Source: Symbiodinium natans (Eukaryota; Sar; Dinophyceae; Suessiales; Symbiodiniaceae). Taken from it: DNA of 64,000 nucleotides. Each line of letters begins with the position of its first letter. Within the stretch, counting starts at the first letter, position 1. Location of the stretch: positions 259,501 through 323,500 of the forward strand of contig CAJNDS010001680.1 of assembly GCA_905221605.1 (NCBI GenBank), read 5' to 3'. The notes under the pieces are model-generated. The model was not told the DNA's origin. It saw only the letters and a program-made list of their open reading frames with translations, and made no database searches. The translations under genes and the position numbers were made by a program. Below are positions 10,370 through 19,927 of this stretch, piece by piece.

Positions 10370-10468
10370 AAACCTTAAACCCAATCCCTAAGCCCTAAGT
10401 CCTAAGCCCTAAACCCTAATCCCTAAACCGTAAACCGTAAACCGTAAACCGTAAACCCTAACCCTTCA
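10370..10468 (-). repeat. Telomere-type array with CCGTAAA block
   Basis: A degenerate C-strand array whose right part has four consecutive CCGTAAA variant units, an example of local spread of one mutation. Confidence 0.85.
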
Positions 10469-10502
10469 AGGATTCAGAAGATATCTTGCATGCTGTCTAC
10501 TC

Positions 10503-10607
10503 CTACAAGGAGGGGCCCCTTAGTACAGTAACCAATTCAGGCTCCTTAGAACCCCAACTTAGGGACCTTATGATTATATATATATATATAACCAGGGGGG
10601 GCTCCTC
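10503..10607. mobile_element. F6 fold-back element
   Basis: Left end CTACAAGGAGGGGCCCC and right end GGGGGGGCTCCTC are inverted. The centre carries a (TA)n microsatellite where other copies have TTATAAC. Confidence 0.65.
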
Positions 10608-11394
10608 AAACAGCAGCCATAAAAATTCAAGCTTGGGCGCTGCGGACTTCAGCTCCTGAGGTGCTAAAGCATAGGATTATCAGGTTTAGGGTTTAGGGTT
10701 TAGGGTTCCTCAAATCCGAGTATATATATATATATAGGTATATTTTGGGGCGTCTTTATGAAGGGGATTGTGAAACAGTGGGTGTGTGGGGGGTGGGGGA
10801 GGGGGGGTACCTGGAAACCAGGCATGTATGTGGGGTCCTTCTGTGAGAAGCTCTGTGTGGGTGCCTGTGTCACAGCGACCCCTGTGTTTCTGTGTTTCTA
10901 GGGACAAAGCTTGCCTTCGTCAATTGCCACACTCCCGGGCAGCACCTTACATCTCCTTCCGACGGAGGTGCGCGAGGGCAAGTGGGTGAACAGCTGCTCA
11001 GCTGCAAAGTTCAGAAAGCATCGTCGATACCGCCCTAGACAACCTTCAACCCTCCCTTGACCTGAAGGTTTTGCGTGCAAGTGAACGATAAAGCCCGCCT
11101 TGGTGTGCAGGGCTTAGCTGTTAGGGGGCTTTAGAATGCCAACCCTCAGCTGGCAAGATCCTGAAACGTGCGAAGCTACATACCACCACAGAGATCGACT
11201 GGGCCTCTGCAGGGGGGGGGGGGGGGGGGGGGGGTTGTTGGGGTAGGGTTTGGGCTTATTCTAAGGTGGTTGAAGGCCAGAAAACCCTAAACCCTAAACC
11301 CCCTCAAAGTGCCTCCAACAAAATCCAAGGCCGAGCTGACTACTGGCCGGTGACCTCAAGCATCCTCCCCGGGCCACAGGCACTTGAGACTTCT

Positions 11395-11548
11395 TGGAGG
11401 TTCATTTGGGTAGTTACAAGTGGGGTTATAAGTGGGGGAAATCTAAATGTAACTTGGGTAGTTTCAAGTGGGATAACTTATAAGTATCTCTGGTGATAGC
11501 CTCGTTTAGGGTACCTAGAACCCGACTTACCCACGAACCTTCAAGTAG
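11395..11548. mobile_element. F1 fold-back element, internally repeated
   Basis: Left end TTGGAGGTTCATTTGGGTAG and right end CCACGAACCTTCAAGTAG. The left half contains duplicated GGTAGTT(A/T)CAAGTGGG motifs. It directly abuts the coding-like fragment at 11549. Confidence 0.7.
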
Positions 11549-11691
11549 GTCTTCGGGGTGTCGGGTTGCGGGCTTAGAGCTTCATGTGGTCCAGTTTGCA
11601 TGCTTTCGAGCTGTGCGGTCTCCGTGGTTCTTACGAGGCGAGAGTCGTCTCGCGCTTTGCTCATGTCATGTCCTTTGGGACCACCATCCGC
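11549..11691 (-). CDS. Minus-strand coding-like fragment
   Basis: On the minus strand, 47 codons are open from the array edge, including MSKARDDSRLVRTTETAQLE and then SMQTGPHEALSPQPDTPKTY, before running into the F1 element. It is polar, with no hydrophobic core. The plus-strand frame is also open, so the strand choice rests on codon pattern only. No family recognised. Confidence 0.32.
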
Positions 11692-11728
11692 CCTAAACCC
11701 TAAACCCTAAACCCTAAACCCTAAACCC

Positions 11729-11926
11729 CGCGAGACTGCGAAAGTCTGGGAGTACAGCGATGGCGGCAACATCGACAACTCCGGGACTCCTCGGGCTGCA
11801 AACTGGAGGTGCAAGGAAGAAGACAAACTCCCTCAAGAATTGTTTCCAGCATTTCTAGACATTTCCAGCGTTTCGCTTTTGGGAATAGCACCTGCTCGTT
11901 TCGGGGTGGGGGTTGCTGCTTCTGAT
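11729..11926 (+). CDS. Coding-like fragment, about 66 codons
   Basis: The frame opens at the last CCCTAAA unit and stays open to the F5 element. It contains VWEYSDGGNIDNSGTPRAA, then NWRCKEEDKLPQELFPAFLD and a hydrophobic tail. Codons are strongly patterned (GAG TAC AGC GAT GGC GGC AAC ATC GAC). The minus-strand ORF 11721-11939 is probably a shadow. No domain recognised. Confidence 0.42.
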
Positions 11927-12101
11927 CTTGGTAGCCCAACGGTACCCTTTTTTGCCGCGTTTTTTGGTTCTGCGTTCTGTATCGTTGTCAAGTAACCAGC
12001 CTCCAACGGGTATCCTGAATGTAATGGTTACTAACCCTAAACCCTAAACCCTAAACCCTAAACCCTAAACCCTAAACCCTAAACCCTACTAGGCTACCAA
12101 G
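11927..12101. mobile_element. F5 fold-back element split by a telomere array
   Basis: Ends CTTGGTAGCCCA and TAGGCTACCAAG are the F5 inverted termini, as at 32712-32825. The right terminus GGTTACTA...CTAGGCTACC is interrupted by a 53-bp CCCTAAA array at 12034-12086, with TACTA on both sides. Confidence 0.82.
12034..12086 (-). repeat. Telomere-type array inserted in F5
   Basis: Seven and a half perfect CCCTAAA units lying inside the right inverted end of an F5 element, so the array is younger than the element. Confidence 0.95.
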
Positions 12102-12386
12102 TGGTGGTCGGAATTGAACCGTCGTCGTGGCAACCTTCGAGCCCAACCACACGTTCTCCGCAAGCCAGTTTGTGCGGGTGGTAGCTCTTCAGGGTTTAGG
12201 GTTGAGGGTAGTGGCAACTGGGTACAACCAGCCCCAAACCCTAAACCCATGTAGCAGAGCAGATAGTCACGTAGTAGACCACGATGTTGCCACATGCCCA
12301 TCTCACTCATAATATGACCATTGGGCTTGGGGGGGGGGGGGGGTCGGGGTTCTCCGATGAGGGAACTTGGCTTTTCCTGGAGATTC

Positions 12387-12512
12387 CTAAACCCTAAACC
12401 CTAAACCCTAAACCCTAAACCCTAAACCCTAAACCCTAAACCCTAAACCCTAAACCCTAAACCCTAAACCCTAAACCCTAAACCCTAAACCCTAACCTAA
12501 ACCCTAAAAGCC
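12387..12512 (-). repeat. Long telomere-type array (CCCTAAA)
   Basis: About 18 units, nearly all perfect, one CCTAACC slip. The array is followed by a short polar coding-like stretch (KHEEPWARLRSRDAHACKNP, 12524-12583). Confidence 0.95.
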
Positions 12513-12736
12513 CTAAACCCCCAAGCATGAGGAGCCCTGGGCCAGACTCCGGTCCCGAGACGCCCATGCCTGTAAGAACCCGGTAGTTGCAATTTTCTGA
12601 GTGTGGGGCTCCTGTGCCCAGGGCCTCCTTGCTGGCCCAAAACCCAACTTTTCAACTTTTTGGGCTTCTTATAAGGTAGCTGATTCTGAAAGTTTCAACT
12701 TGTATTTCCTTGGGTTTTGGGCCAGTAAGCCTCACC

Positions 12737-12853
12737 ACTTGAAAGCTCATGGGTAGCCAGAAGTAGGGTTAGAAGCACCCTAAGGAGAGTGATAACCAGT
12801 TGCAACTATAGTTACCCTACTTATAACCCCACTTATAACTACCCATGAACCTC
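12737..12853. mobile_element. F1 fold-back element
   Basis: ACTTGAAAGCTCATGGGTAG and CTACCCATGAACCTCTA form the inverted ends. The right half has the duplicated CTTATAACCCCACTTATAAC motif. Confidence 0.75.
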
Positions 12854-13051
12854 TATAACCCCCTATACAACCTCAAACAATCCAGTAAACATTTGGAAGA
12901 ACCTAAAACTTTCATTTTTCTATGTGTGGAAAATCCGTGTATTACTTTGTTGTTGTTAACACATGACGAGAGTAGTTGGATGAAAAAAACGATTAGAAGA
13001 CTCAGGCCACTTGAAGATTAAAGTGCTGTAGCCGCCTCTCGTCCCTAAACC

Positions 13052-13195
13052 CCGCAGACCCACATCCGCTTGCATGAGTTTAGCGGCGCGAATGCGCAGG
13101 ATACTGGCGCTACTGCAGCGAGGCGCTCGCAAGGCCATGGACGTACAGGGGGCGGGGGGTTGATCCAACAAGTTTGGCAAAGCTCTGACGTGTAG
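13052..13195 (+). CDS. Coding-like fragment, 47 codons
   Basis: Open from the CCCTAAACCCC edge to TAG. It includes PQTHIRLHEFSGANAQDTGA and a glycine-rich segment. The minus-strand frames (12956-13180, 13045-13233) are equally open, so assignment is tentative. No family recognised. Confidence 0.27.
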   Translation, partial: PQTHIRLHEFSGANAQDTGATAARRSQGHGRTGGGGLIQQVWQSSDV

Positions 13196-13702
13196 CGTGC
13201 GTTGTGCTCCCAGCGGCCAACCTCTTCAAACACCTCTCCGCGTTGTCACTTCTAACAGGTTCAGACGTCCCTTAACAAGCGTTGGCATGTGCTTTCTGGG
13301 TGCCTAGTAGGGTTTTGGGATTTTAGGGTTTTAGGTTCAGGGTTTTAGGGTTAAGGGTTTTGGGGTTTTAGGGTTTTGGTCCTAAACCGGGGACAGGCCG
13401 TGCTAGCTCAGACAAGCTTGTTGAAAGGGTTCTTTGGTTGGCCACCATGAGTCCCGATTTAGGGTTGGGGATTTAGGGGTTTAGGGTTTAGGGGCTTAGG
13501 TTTAGGATTTAGGGTTTGGGGTTTAGGGTTTAGGGACAGTTTTTTTTAGGGTTTGAAAAAAGGGTTTACGGACAGTGGACAGGTCTTGTGGATTTGCTCC
13601 AGCTGGTGCGCGCCTATGGCTGAACGTCTGCTCGGGGAGATGGATTCCCCAAGCTAAGCCCTGCCTGGAGGGTTTAGGGATTTAGGGTGTAGGGTTCAGG
13701 GC

Positions 13703-13814
13703 TGCTTGAAGGTTCATGGGTAGCGATAAGTAGGGTTAGAAGTACCCTAGATGCTAGAGCCTGGTTACCCTACTTATTTGCCCACTTGTAACGACGCATG
13801 AACCTCCAAGTAGC
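13703..13814. mobile_element. F1 fold-back element
   Basis: CTTGAAGGTTCATGGGTAGC and GACGCATGAACCTCCAAGTAG form inverted ends with CCCTACTTAT in the right half. Confidence 0.78.
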
Positions 13815-13917
13815 TCTGAACCCTTGGCATTCTCCTGTGAAGGAGTAAGGAGAGAAGGCGACAGACCGCCCACGACCCACAATTGGACCCGTCCCGGTCC
13901 CTCAGTCCTCCTGAGAG

Positions 13918-14170
13918 GTGTTTAGGGTTTAGGGTAACCCGAAACCCAAAACCCTGGACCTCAAACCCTAAACCCTAAACCCCAAATCCCCACCCCAAAC
14001 CCTAAACCCCAAACCCTAAACCCTAAACCCTAGACCCTAAACCCCCAAACCCTTGCTTTGGGACAGAGGGGGCTGGAAGACCTTGGTCCTAAACCCTAAA
14101 CCCTAAACCCTAAATCCTAACCCTAAACCCTAAACCCTAAAGTACTATAATAACCCCTAAACCCTGTTCT
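13918..14170. repeat. Degenerate telomere-type arrays
   Basis: Two TTTAGGG units switch to CCCTAAA/CCCCAAA units within about 10 bp, so two arrays meet in facing orientation. A second C-strand block follows at 14088-14140. No gene between them. Confidence 0.85.
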
Positions 14171-14591
14171 AATTCTTAAGGCCCCGATATTAAGTAGGGC
14201 TTTTGGGTGTCTTCCCAAAGGGGCCCACTTTGGGTTCAGTAGGGCTCTTGGGTGCTTTCCCCAAGGAGCGCCAAGTGTATAGAAGGTTTTAATATGGGTG
14301 AGTGCATATACTGGGTATCCTTTTGGGGATACAAGAAAAAGGTTCGTGCTTGCTAACCGTGCTTAGTACAAAGAATATAAACCCTAAACCCGAAACCCTA
14401 AACCCTAAACCCTAAACCCTTCACATGTACTTGCCTTTCCTTGGTGGGTATTCTTGGGTTATACTTGCAGCAGGGGCTTCCTCCTAGCTAGGGGTCAAGG
14501 GGTTGGGAAACCCTAAGCCCTAAACCCTAAACCCTATAAACCCTATAAACCTTATAAACCTTATAAACCCTAAACCCTGGGGTATATAGGG

Positions 14592-14687
14592 CTGAAGCTG
14601 GGTGGTGCACCCAAGGCACTGGATCCGAGCTACGACTGGAAGAGTGCCACGCAAGCGACCTTCAACCCCGTAAAAGCCGCTCGTTGT
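14592..14687 (+). CDS. Coding-like fragment between facing arrays
   Basis: 32 codons, LKLGGAPKALDPSYDWKSAT and then QATFNPVKAARC, ending where TTTAGGG starts. Codons such as AAG CTG, GAC TGG AAG, TTC AAC CCC GTA point to real coding origin. The left side is a CCCTATAAA/CCCTAAA array and the right is G-strand. No family recognised. Confidence 0.42.
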
Positions 14688-15127
14688 GGGTTTAGGGTTT
14701 AGGGTTTAGGGTTCAGGGTGTGTTTGCAATGTCTTGTGCGGAGGTTCAGGGTTCATGGTTTAGTGGTTTAGTGCTGTGCACGTTTGCACCACCGTGCTTT
14801 GTGATGGTTTCTTGGTCAGACGGATGCAACTCCTGGTTCACATACTCAGGGCATGTAGATTGAAGGAGCTACATGGTAGCGCTGGTCGAATGATGAGTGG
14901 GTGTGCAGCATGACTCTGTAGGTCAGGGCCGTTGTAAGGATTGACCATTGGGGTTTTGGGTCTTTGGGGTGTCGACTTAGGTAGAGCTTGTTGGCATGGT
15001 TTGTCGGTGTTTGTCATAGGTCGGCTTGGCTCGGAGCTTTACTTTCAATCAGAGGCCGCCCTGAAGACAGGGTTTAGGGTTTAGGGTTTAGGGCTTAGGG
15101 TTAAAGCACAGCGGTTTCCATTTTCAG

Positions 15128-15190
15128 GCAGGCGTCGTGGGCCAAGTCTACGACCTCTTTGGGCAGCATGGCTTCAAACTCTACAGTGTT
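15128..15190 (+). CDS. Exon-like fragment with acceptor
   Basis: GTTTCCATTTTCAG is a good 3' splice-site-like sequence. The following frame reads AGVVGQVYDLFGQHGFKLYS and then runs into an F6 element. This looks like the first 20 codons of an exon whose remainder was displaced by the element. No domain recognised. Confidence 0.42.
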
Positions 15191-15425
15191 TACAAGGAGG
15201 GTCCCCCCTAGGCCCCTAGATGTAGGGTTTAGGGTTTAGAGTTTAATTAGGGTTTAGGGGAGTTATAAGGACCCTACATTGGGTCATAAAGACCATAAAT
15301 TAGGCTATAAGTAACTTATCTACAGTTAGTATTTAAAGGGGGGGGGCTCTCTGTGGAGGACCCTACATTGGGTAATAAGGATCCTAAATTCGGTTATGAG
15401 AAACTTAACTGCAGCTAGTACAACC
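15190..15425. mobile_element. F6 element, tandem copies with internal array
   Basis: Starts TACAAGGAGGGTCCCCCC. TTTAGGG units (about 15226-15258) lie inside the left part. GACCCTACATTGGGT(C/A)ATAA occurs at about 15283 and 15359, so at least part of the element is duplicated. A G10 run marks the centre. Confidence 0.65.
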
Positions 15426-15776
15426 CTGAACCCCAAACCCTAAACCCTGAACCCTAAACCCTATAGTAGGGGGGGGGGGGGCTGCGTGTAGGCTCAGGGA
15501 TGGCTGTTTCTGGGTTCCATGGTTGGGCTCAGAGTTCTGAATTCAAAGCTGTGTTGGGCTTAGGGTTTAGGGTTTAGGGTTTAGGGTTTAGGGGTTAGGG
15601 TTATGCCCTTTCATAACCGCGCCTGCATCATGACACAATGCCCTGCCACTGGAGTTAACACGCTAGCGTTCATTTTGCACCCTCGGCACATCAGTCATTC
15701 ATGGCCGAAGAGCAAGACACCAATACACACACTGTCCACACGCGGGTTTACTGACAAAGGGCTTTATCACTCTCAG

Positions 15777-15929
15777 CCAGGATGGGCTACATTACCCTCT
15801 AATCCCTTAAACGGCCCTATTACACCCTCTAATCCCTTAAACGGCCCTATGATTCCCTCAAATCCCTTAAAAGGCCCTTTATAGGGGTCCCAGTATGAGG
15901 ATCTTAAGGCCTTAAGTAGCCCATCCTGG
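15777..15929. mobile_element. F10 fold-back element
   Basis: Perfect inverted ends CCAGGATGGGCTAC and GTAGCCCATCCTGG. The left half has three tandem units of about 31 bp (CTCTAATCCCTTAAACGGCC). The right half contains AAGGCCTT. No second copy seen in this window. Confidence 0.8.
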
Positions 15930-16047
15930 AGTGCCCGTACCGCGAAGGTACGCCGATCCACCGAGTAAGTGCGACAAGGTCTGCCAATGCCAAAGCGAGT
16001 TCCTGACAAACAACAAGGCTTCGGCTATGGGGGCACCCCACAGTAGA
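15919..16047 (+). CDS. Coding-like fragment, cysteine-containing
   Basis: The frame reads from the right end of F10 to the CCCTAAA array. It includes VPVPRRYADPPSKCDKVCQC and QSEFLTNNKASAMGAPHSR. Three cysteines occur in CxxxCxC spacing. It is possibly an exon into which F10 inserted. No family recognised. Confidence 0.35.
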
Positions 16048-16220
16048 CCCTAAACCCTAAACCCTAAAATCCTAATTTTGCGGCTCAAGGGGCGCATCAA
16101 GTAGCACGCTCGCAAGAAGCACCACGACGACGGCTACAACTGCCATGGAGGGGTGGGCGTTTTGACAGGCGCGGACCACATGGAAAGTCTCACGGCGCAC
16201 CCGTCCACATGGGAGACTAG

Positions 16221-16574
16221 GCGCTGCCATGCCTTGCAAACTACGCAGAGGAGGATGGACACTCGGCGCTCGGACTCGTCATGAATGTGCTTGCAGATGG
16301 CGAAGAACGCTCACTGGGTTCAGGCCCGAGTTGCAGCCTCCGGCTGTCGCCCGATGGGGTGTCAGTGTGCGATGTTCGCGGGTACATCCCCAAAGAAGAA
16401 GGCCGTCTGCTACTTCGGCGTGCACGGCTCGCGCACAGCATGGGCCCGGCAGACATTGAGGTGAAGGGTGAGACCGTGGGCAATCCCAGTGTGCTTAGCA
16501 ACCTCGCTGCACCTTTGCCAAGGCTTTGTGCAAAGCTGCCCTCGCCAGCATGTGAGCTCGTGCGAAGTAATTAA
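16221..16574 (+). pseudogene. GC-rich exon-like frame interrupted by an element
   Basis: After AG at 16219-16220 the frame is open for about 115 codons, including NYAEEDGHSALGLVMNVLAD, SCSLRLSPDGVSVCDVRGYI and ADIEVKGETVGN. Codon usage is GC3-rich and very different from the AT-rich sequence that follows. The natural frame stops at TAA only because an 828-bp AT-rich element begins at 16569. The frame resumes at 17397 after the repeated GTGCGAAGT. Upstream sequence (about 16090-16220) is also coding-like in a different frame. No domain recognised. The minus-strand ORF 16241-16501 is the alternative. Confidence 0.42.
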
Positions 16575-17396
16575 GAGTTTCGGGACACCCACGGCATGTT
16601 GTGGCTACTATTTCTATTATAAAAAATCTATGATGATTTTTCAGATTACAATTACAGTTACTGCCATCATTATTATTAGTATTATGTGTATTCTGACTAT
16701 TATTATTACTTGGGTTCGGCCGGTCCACACTAACAGTAAAAAATAACGCCGTGGCCTTATAACACACAGGCCAAAAATAGCACCAGGAATCCCAGTCAAT
16801 TTTAGCATTTACCGGGTGCTTATTTTTGTGGGTCTGCTGGTGGTGACTGTTAGTCACATAGCAGCAGAAATAGCACCAGAAATAGCACCAGAAGTAGCAC
16901 AAACAATAGCACAAAAAATAGCACCTGAAATAGCGCCAGGAATAGCACAAAAAATAGCACCAGAAATAGCACAAACAATAGCACCAGAAATATCACCAGG
17001 AATCCCAGTCAATTTTATCAGCTTAGCATTTACCGGGTGCTGTTTTTTGTGGGTCTGCTGATGGTGATTGTTAGTCACATAGCACCACCAGCAACAGCAC
17101 CCAGAAATAGCACCAGAAATAGCACAAACAATAGCACAAAAAATAGCACCAGAAATAGCACAAACAATAGCACAAAAAATAGCACCAGAAATAGCACCAG
17201 GAATAGCACAAAAAAATGCACCAGAAATAGCACCAGAAATAGCACCAGGAATAGCACCAGGAATAGCAGGAATCTCAGTCATTTTTTTGGCATTTACCGG
17301 GTGCTTCTATTTGTGGGTCTGCTGGTGGTGACTGTTAGTGTGGACCGGCCGAACCCAAATTATTACACTATAATGTTTATGATTATCGCTACTATT
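16569..17396. mobile_element. 828-bp element with 12-bp repeats and 9-bp target duplication
   Basis: Flanked by direct repeats GTGCGAAGT (16560-16568 and 17397-17405). It contains internal inverted repeats GGTTCGGCCGGTCCACACTA / TAGTGTGGACCGGCCGAACC (16714-16733 and 17337-17356) and three copies of a TTTACCGGGTGCT segment that reads into GGTCTGCTG. Two blocks of 12-bp repeats (ATAGCACCAGAA family, about 16862-17000 and 17100-17265) fill the middle. No transposase is visible, so it would be non-autonomous. A 9-bp duplication is typical of Mutator-like elements, but the outer ends are not clearly inverted. Confidence 0.6.
16862..17265. repeat. 12-bp repeat blocks open in every frame
   Basis: Units of ATAGCACCAGAA, ATAGCACAAACA and ATAGCACAAAAA. 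Because 12 is a multiple of three and no unit has a stop in several frames, long ORFs arise on both strands (IAPE, STRN, GAIS, LVLF reiterations). These ORFs should not be taken as proteins without expression evidence. Confidence 0.9.
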
Positions 17397-17405
17397 GTGC
17401 GAAGT

Positions 17406-17504
17406 GCCTGTGGCTCCTCCAGGGGAGCCGATAGCGCCGATGATGTGGGGGGCGGGGGGGGGGGTGCTTGTGGGCGAAGGGGGGCCAGCTCTCGATCACG
17501 GTAG
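17406..17504 (+). pseudogene. Continuation of interrupted exon-like frame
   Basis: After the second GTGCGAAGT the reading frame continues as ACGSSRGADSADDV, a glycine run from a poly-G tract, and CGRRGASSRSR before TAG. Removing the element and one copy of the duplication keeps the frame of 16221-16568. The content is low-complexity and could be non-coding. Confidence 0.28.
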
Positions 17505-17718
17505 ATGGTGGCCTTCCAGGTGCCAGTCCGGGTTTGTGGTGGTTTAGGGTTTAGGGTTTAGGGTTTCGGCTCACACGAATGCATACCGGTCGAACACAGT
17601 TTGAAACCGCTGCTGTGATGAGATGCGTGCCCCTAAATTCTAAACCTAAATCCCTAAGCCTTGCCCTTTATGCGAGTTCAGTTTGAAAGAAGGGCTTCGA
17701 ACCCTGTACCAAAACCTA

Positions 17719-17811
17719 CTGGCTCTTAGTAGGGAATGAGGGATAAGGCACCCTAACCCCAACGAATCCCCTAACGGGTATACAGGGGGATATAAGGTAC
17801 CTAATTCCCTA
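17719..17811. mobile_element. F7 fold-back element
   Basis: CTGGCTCTTAGTAGGGAATG at the left and GGTACCTAATTCCCT at the right match the F7 copies at 19342 and 53665, here with a degraded right end. Confidence 0.6.
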
Positions 17812-17952
17812 AACCCTAAAATCCTAAAACCCTAAACCCCTAAACCTCTAAACCCTATGCCTTCTAAGCTGCCAGAGTCGGCGTTCTCACGACGAGCTTC
17901 GTGGAATCGAATGAGTTGCCTTTTACTGACTCCTTGAGGGCTTGGGACTCTT

Positions 17953-18061
17953 TGTGGTGCTTTACTGTAACTTTAGATCTTGAGCCTTTTTGGGCTTATT
18001 GGGTTTCTTAATAAGGCAGCTAGAAATTTAATTTATAGCTACCCTCGTAAGTGCAGCCAAG
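17953..18061 (+). repeat. Dispersed repeat, copy 2
   Basis: Same order of motifs as 84-194, about 85 percent similar by eye. Confidence 0.6.
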
Positions 18062-18386
18062 GGACTGAAGGCTTAGGGTTTAGGGTTCAGGGCTCACGGT
18101 TTAGGGCTTAGGGCTGAAGGCTTAGGGCTTGTACCTTGAATGAAACACAATCCGATCAACTTGGTGGTAGTCAAAGCACGATTAGACGGCAGGGTTGGAA
18201 GCCTACGCTGAAGTTTTGAGGTTGACGCAAAATTTGAAGGTTTGGGGGTTTAGGGAGCTTCAGCAGGAGTGCCTGACACAGACTTATTATATTATATTAG
18301 TCCACAGTATATTATATGTATATACATATATATATTTTTTTTGGGGGGGGGTTTTCAAGGGTTGAGTTTTCAAGGGTTGCCTAGGC

Positions 18387-18509
18387 CGAGCTCTCAAAGC
18401 TTCGTCCCTAGCGACCGAACTTGGCGAGGTATTCGAAAAGGACAAGCTGCTGCCGTTCATGCGGAAGGTGGTGGCTCTGAAGGCCAGCATGGCTTTCCTG
18501 CTCCTGCAG
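18387..18509 (+). CDS. Coding-like fragment ending at an array
   Basis: 41 codons, RALKASSLATELGEVFEKDK and LLPFMRKVVALKASMAFLLL, then Q and TTTAGGG. The composition is amphipathic helix-like. GC3 is about 80 percent by count over the last 31 codons, the clearest codon bias in the window. No stop of its own and no ATG, so it is probably an internal exon piece. No family recognised. Confidence 0.48.
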
Positions 18510-18557
18510 TTTAGGGTTTAGGGTTTAGGGTTTAGGGTTTAGGGTTTAGGGTTTAGG
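18509..18557 (+). repeat. Telomere-type array (TTTAGGG)
   Basis: Seven perfect units directly following the CAG codon that ends the coding-like fragment. Confidence 0.95.
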
Positions 18558-18942
18558 GCCTCCGCAGAAGGTGTTTCGGATGTTGCAGGAAAGAGAGGGG
18601 AAGGCCCTTAATTCCCAGAGGCAACTGGTTGCTTTCCGAATCCTCTGTTGTTGCCATATAGAAACCCAGAGAATAGCCTATTTAAACGCCCCAAAAACAC
18701 ACAAACGAAGCATGTGTTCACAGCATGTTTAGGAACATGGCGTGCCTGTGAGCTTACGAAATGACGACGAACATACATTGAACACGTCTTATTGGAGTGG
18801 CAAGGGCATTTCTTTGGGTCATCGTTGTAGTTGCTTAGGTTTTATATCCGGTAACAAAAAGTTACTATTGTGAGGTCCAAACCGCTTGTATTGACCTGCA
18901 AAGCCAGACAATCCGGGGGGGGGGGTAGGGTTTAGGGTTTAC

Positions 18943-19152
18943 GCTGAAGATGGCATGATGCAATGTGAATTCGGTGCCGAGCTGACCCTTGACTCAATGG
19001 AAATCCTTCTGCACCATTTGGCTATGTTGGGGGATCAGTTGTGTTTCCAGTTGCTGGTTTCGGATGCTCAACTTACTATCGATCGTGTGTGCGTGTTTGA
19101 AGTGCCCTCAAGTTTCTTGAGCAAGGCGTGGAAAGGCCGTCACCAGCACTGA
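18943..19152 (+). CDS. ORF of 69 codons beginning at an array
   Basis: Open from the edge of a TTTAGGG pair to TGA, with ATG ATG at 18955. The peptide contains CEFGAELTLDSMEILLHHLA and MLGDQLCFQLLVSDAQLTID, alternating hydrophobic residues consistent with a folded domain. No family recognised. Confidence 0.42.
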   Translation, partial: AEDGMMQCEFGAELTLDSMEILLHHLAMLGDQLCFQLLVSDAQLTIDRVCVFEVPSSFLSKAWKGRHQH

Positions 19153-19341
19153 GTATCCCTGTGCTCACGCCTTCAGGCGATTGCACAAGTCCGGATGCAA
19201 AAAAGTTTTTTTTGCCGCAGTCCAGTTGCAAAAAAGAATTGCCAAGGGCCAGCCGAACCACCAAAGTACCACATTTTGTCTTGAGAAACTCCTGCGTGTT
19301 TCACGGAAAGTTTCTCTACAGAGCTTTGAGCCCTATCCCCC

Positions 19342-19373
19342 CTGGTTCGTAGTAGGGAATATATGGCCATATG

Positions 19374-19404
<31 letters not shown>

Positions 19405-19460
19405 TTTTGCCCTTTAAGGGTGTAATTATATAGGGTACCTCATTCCCGACTAAGAACCCG
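19342..19460. mobile_element. F7 fold-back element with TA microsatellite
   Basis: CTGGTTCGTAGTAGGGAAT and ATTCCCGACTAAGAACC are inverted ends. A (TA)n plus T12 tract occupies the centre. Confidence 0.75.
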
Positions 19461-19628
19461 CCAGAAAGCCTTTAAGCCCCACACCCTTTCTCTCCGAAAA
19501 AGTAAACCCGAAACCCTAAACCCTACACCCTATAAACCCTAAACCCTTAAGCCTAGGGTGCTCTGGCCATGTGTTGCGGCAGGATGCTGGCGAACCGGCG
19601 GTTGTGAAAGAGGCTGAAGGGTGGTTAC

Positions 19629-19751
19629 CCCCAATACCCCTTAATTAAGGTTAAGGTATCTACCTTGAATTACAAGGGTTTAGGGTTTAGGGTTTAGGGG
19701 TCCTTAGTATGATTTAAGGTATATTCCTTATTTATGGGGCATTGGGCTCTT
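19629..19751. mobile_element. F4 fold-back element with inserted telomere array
   Basis: CCCAATACCCCTTAATTAAGG begins the element and ATGGGGCATTGGGCTCT ends it. Compared with the copy at 41268-41366, three TTTAGGG units (19677-19700) have been added between ACAAGG and TCCTTAGTATG. Confidence 0.8.
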
Positions 19752-19927
19752 TAGGTTTTCATGATACGAGCTACAGATCCCCACGGCGACCGCAAATATG
19801 GCTACTCTTCAACCCTGGCCACCTGACGGGCTCCCTAAACCCTAAACCCTAAACACTAAACCCTAAACCGGAGTGCGTCGGGGGCGCCTATGGTGAGCCC
19901 ATGGAGGGTAAACCCTAAAATTCTAAG

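Noticed and set aside
12095-12135. Possible minus-strand tRNA T arm (GGTTCAATTCC)
   Set aside because: No cloverleaf or A box. The region overlaps the F5 terminus.
16495-17504. Long ORFs on both strands (up to 159 codons) rich in IAPE, STRN, WCYF and LVLF
   Set aside because: They come from a 12-bp repeat that is open in several frames. Complexity is too low and both strands are open, so they are not evidence for protein.
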